Below are positions 6,350 through 7,329 of a stretch of 7,329 nt of DNA, one piece after another. Made by a program: the position numbers and the translations under genes. Source of the DNA: Thermoplasmata archaeon (lineage in GTDB: Archaea > Thermoplasmatota > Thermoplasmata > Thermoplasmatales > Thermoplasmataceae). The notes beneath the pieces are model-generated. The model was not told the DNA's origin and ran no database searches. It worked only from the letters and a program-made list of their open reading frames with translations. Location of the stretch: positions 1-7,329 of the forward strand of contig JAJYZU010000049.1 of NCBI GenBank assembly GCA_021799755.1. The letters run 5' to 3'. Each line of letters opens with the position of its first letter. The first letter of the stretch is position 1.

Positions 6350-6372
6350 ATCAACTATTTTTTTACAATGTC
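6350..6372 (-). repeat. IS copy B right terminal inverted repeat, outer end of the composite
   Basis: Inward it reads GACATTGT, seven A, TA, then GTTGAT. Its outer edge touches CATTTATC at 6373-6380. Confidence 0.78.
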
Positions 6373-6380
6373 CATTTATC
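6373..6380. repeat. Target-site duplication, right copy (CATTTATC)
   Basis: It is identical to 334-341 and sits immediately outside the right terminal repeat, as expected for the second half of an 8-base duplication made by insertion of the whole block. Confidence 0.75.
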
Positions 6381-6399
6381 AGGATGGCGTTGAAATACT

Positions 6400-6410
6400 G
6401 AAAATTTTAA
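6400..6410 (+). promoter_or_regulatory. Possible TATA box upstream of the hypothetical gene
   Basis: An A/T-only run (AAAATTTTAA) is centred about 28 bases before the ATG at 6433, the right distance for a leaderless transcript. A second A/T run at 6442-6449 (TTTTTAAT) is similarly placed before the ATG at 6472. Neither is a strong consensus. Confidence 0.35.
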
Positions 6411-6432
6411 CCGCTGATTGTTGCACAACGAC

Positions 6433-7146
6433 ATGGGTTACATTTTTAATCGAGTGTTAAGTAATGTATCTATGATAATCAGGGAAATTGAGTACCTCGA
6501 CCGGAAGCTTATGATACTGAGGGTTCCGAGACGTGTTTCTCCAGCTGTTTCTGCAATTTCTGTCTCTGCCGCAAACGCACCTCAGTATGGGAAAGACGTG
6601 GTGTCTTATCGCCTCTCCAATACATCGTCGAGATATGCCGCTTGCGTACTTTACAGGGGGGTTGTGAACATCTCTCCCCCATATTACTTCGGCAACGCTT
6701 TCTATGCCGTGTACACCGGGAAAATTAACGAACAGCCCTCTGCCTTCTGGTTAGGATCAGACCAGGTCTCGGCGGCCACTCCTCAAGGCCCGGGTTCGAA
6801 CTACGCCTTGGCCCCGTTAAACCTTGGATCCAAAAACGATCTGGCCTGCTTCGTGTTTGGAGTACCCCCACAATCAGTAATAGAGATACTGGAAGGCGGG
6901 ATTCCGGATGCGGCCCAGATAAATGTCATGACAGCCTATGAAGTGACCCTGGGCTCTCCGGGCACATTTTGCGTGCAGTATAACCAGCAGGCGGTGAAGC
7001 AGTATATCCTCCAGACAGGATACTCTGTTACGCCCCTGCCTGATCCTTTCCCAGAGAATACAGTACCGGTTACACCAGTTCAGAAAGGTGTCCCGGACAA
7101 CGAGATATATCCTGGGCAGTACGTGAGGGCTGGAGGCTGCACCTGA
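6433..7146 (+). CDS. Hypothetical soluble protein, unrecognised
   Basis: From the ATG at 6433 the product has 237 residues; TTG codons at 6418 and 6421 and an ATG at 6472 (224 residues) are alternatives. None has a clear Shine-Dalgarno sequence, so a leaderless start is likely and the choice is uncertain. I do not recognise the family. There is no signal peptide or membrane segment. After a basic N-terminus with IREIEYLDRKLMILRVPRRV the chain is rich in Val, Ser, Tyr, Gly and Asn and looks mostly beta-stranded (SRYAACVLYRGVVNISPPYY, DLACFVFGVPPQSVIEILEG). Four Cys are scattered and form no CxxC pair. The C-terminus has a proline-rich stretch (TPLPDPFPENTVPVTP) and ends in RAGGCT. Its composition resembles structural or binding proteins more than enzymes. 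The frame is intact; it lies between the transposon and the uS2 gene on the same strand. Confidence 0.65.
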   Translation: MGYIFNRVLSNVSMIIREIEYLDRKLMILRVPRRVSPAVSAISVSAANAPQYGKDVVSYRLSNTSSRYAACVLYRGVVNISPPYYFGNAFYAVYTGKINEQPSAFWLGSDQVSAATPQGPGSNYALAPLNLGSKNDLACFVFGVPPQSVIEILEGGIPDAAQINVMTAYEVTLGSPGTFCVQYNQQAVKQYILQTGYSVTPLPDPFPENTVPVTPVQKGVPDNEIYPGQYVRAGGCT

Positions 7147-7214
7147 AGATCTGGCTTTCATCGCTGTGGAAATGGAGCCATGCGAGCAGACAGTCGCAGC
7201 ATCAGAAATGCAAC

Positions 7215-7264
7215 AATAAATATATGCGATCGAAATATCACCCATTGCGTATTAATTAAAGGTG
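7215..7264 (+). promoter_or_regulatory. Promoter and ribosome binding site of the uS2 gene
   Basis: AATAAATATA at 7215-7224 is a good archaeal TATA box. A start site about 26 bases on gives a leader of roughly 24 bases. AAAGGTG at 7258-7264 ends five bases before the ATG at 7270 and can pair with the 16S 3' end, so this gene has a leader, unlike its neighbours. The stretch 7147-7214 shows nothing else recognisable. Confidence 0.55.
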
Positions 7265-7269
7265 CTTTG

Positions 7270-7329
7270 ATGAATGCAGAAGAGTTATTGATTCCAGAGG
7301 AAGAATACCAGAAGTCGGGCGTCCATATA
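7270..7329 (+). CDS. rps2: 30S ribosomal protein S2 (uS2), first 20 codons
   Basis: The visible product reads MNAEELLIPEEEYQKSGVHI and continues past the window edge. Archaeal uS2 proteins begin with this pattern: a short acidic lead, L(L/V)(I/V)P, an acidic-Tyr motif, then (A/S)GVHIGT. uS2 binds late on the head-body junction of the 30S subunit. The start is fixed by the upstream GGTG and the TATA box. With only 20 residues the call rests on the motif, but the match is specific and the separate promoter suits a ribosomal gene. Confidence 0.78.
   Translation, partial: MNAEELLIPEEEYQKSGVHI

Larger units (their letters stand above)
342..6372. mobile_element. Composite transposon: two directly repeated IS copies around a three-gene cargo
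   Basis: The block is bounded by outward-facing copies of the same terminal repeat and by the identical octamer CATTTATC on both outer sides. It contains IS copy A (342-1602), cargo genes (1646-4089) and IS copy B (4080-6372), with an IS1634-like element nested in copy B. Both transposase remnants read on the minus strand, so the IS copies are in direct orientation. Removing 342-6380 leaves a plausible empty intergenic site. An equally good history is one IS insertion that later gained a second IS plus cargo by IS-IS recombination; that would also keep the outer duplication. Neither transposase can be functional now, so the unit is stranded unless a relative elsewhere acts on its ends. Confidence 0.7.
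4080..6372 (-). mobile_element. IS copy B, interrupted and internally deleted
   Basis: The left terminal repeat is 4080-4102 and the right is 6350-6372, matching those of copy A in the tip (GACATTGT) and inner hexamer (GTTGAT). Only 4080-4326 and 5954-6372 belong to this IS; the rest is a nested IS1634-like element. Compared with copy A about 630 bases of the middle of the transposase gene are missing. The C-terminal piece is clearly more diverged from copy A than the N-terminal piece, so copy B may be a hybrid of two related elements. Confidence 0.72.

Noticed and set aside
1..7329. CRISPR array, tRNA or rRNA genes
   Set aside because: No regularly spaced repeats and no cloverleaf or rRNA-like stretches were seen by reading both strands.

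Overview
The window looks like chromosomal DNA of a thermoacidophilic archaeon of the Thermoplasmatales type. The evidence is A/T-rich TATA boxes 23-27 bases before start codons with little or no leader, an S9-type peptidase with a propeller N-terminus, the first 20 codons of an archaeal-type ribosomal protein uS2 gene at the right edge, and degenerate archaeal insertion sequences. The phylum-level placement is inference; no rRNA or tRNA is present.

Layout. (1) 1-304, minus: start of an S9 peptidase gene with its TATA box. (2) 342-6372: a nested block of mobile DNA bounded on both sides by the same 8 bases, CATTTATC (334-341 and 6373-6380). Its two ends are two directly oriented copies of one insertion sequence with 23-bp terminal inverted repeats. 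The left copy (342-1602) is full length but broken by two frameshifts and a stop codon. The right copy (4080-6372) has lost its middle and is interrupted by a second element of IS1634/IS4 type (about 4327-5953), itself broken. Because CATTTATC flanks only the outer ends while the inner flanks differ, I read the whole as a composite transposon, or an IS insertion that later captured an IS-plus-cargo unit. (3) 6433-7146, plus: an unrecognised protein gene. (4) 7270-7329, plus: start of the uS2 gene with its own promoter and ribosome binding site.

The cargo between the two IS copies (1603-4079) is the part of most interest. It is a tight three-gene operon with one promoter. The first gene encodes a small cysteine-free protein with a signal-like segment and a very hydrophobic Gly/Ala-rich C-terminus. 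The second encodes a membrane metalloprotease of the M48/HtpX type with HELSH and a distal Glu ligand. The third encodes a polytopic membrane protein that reads as an RDD domain joined to a SpoIIM (DUF95) domain. All three frames are open while every transposase around them is ruined, so the cargo appears to be under selection. The arrangement resembles a peptide toxin or secreted-peptide cassette: precursor, membrane protease, and membrane partner for export or immunity. That function is a hypothesis. The third gene ends inside the terminal repeat of the right IS, so its natural C-terminus may have been trimmed.
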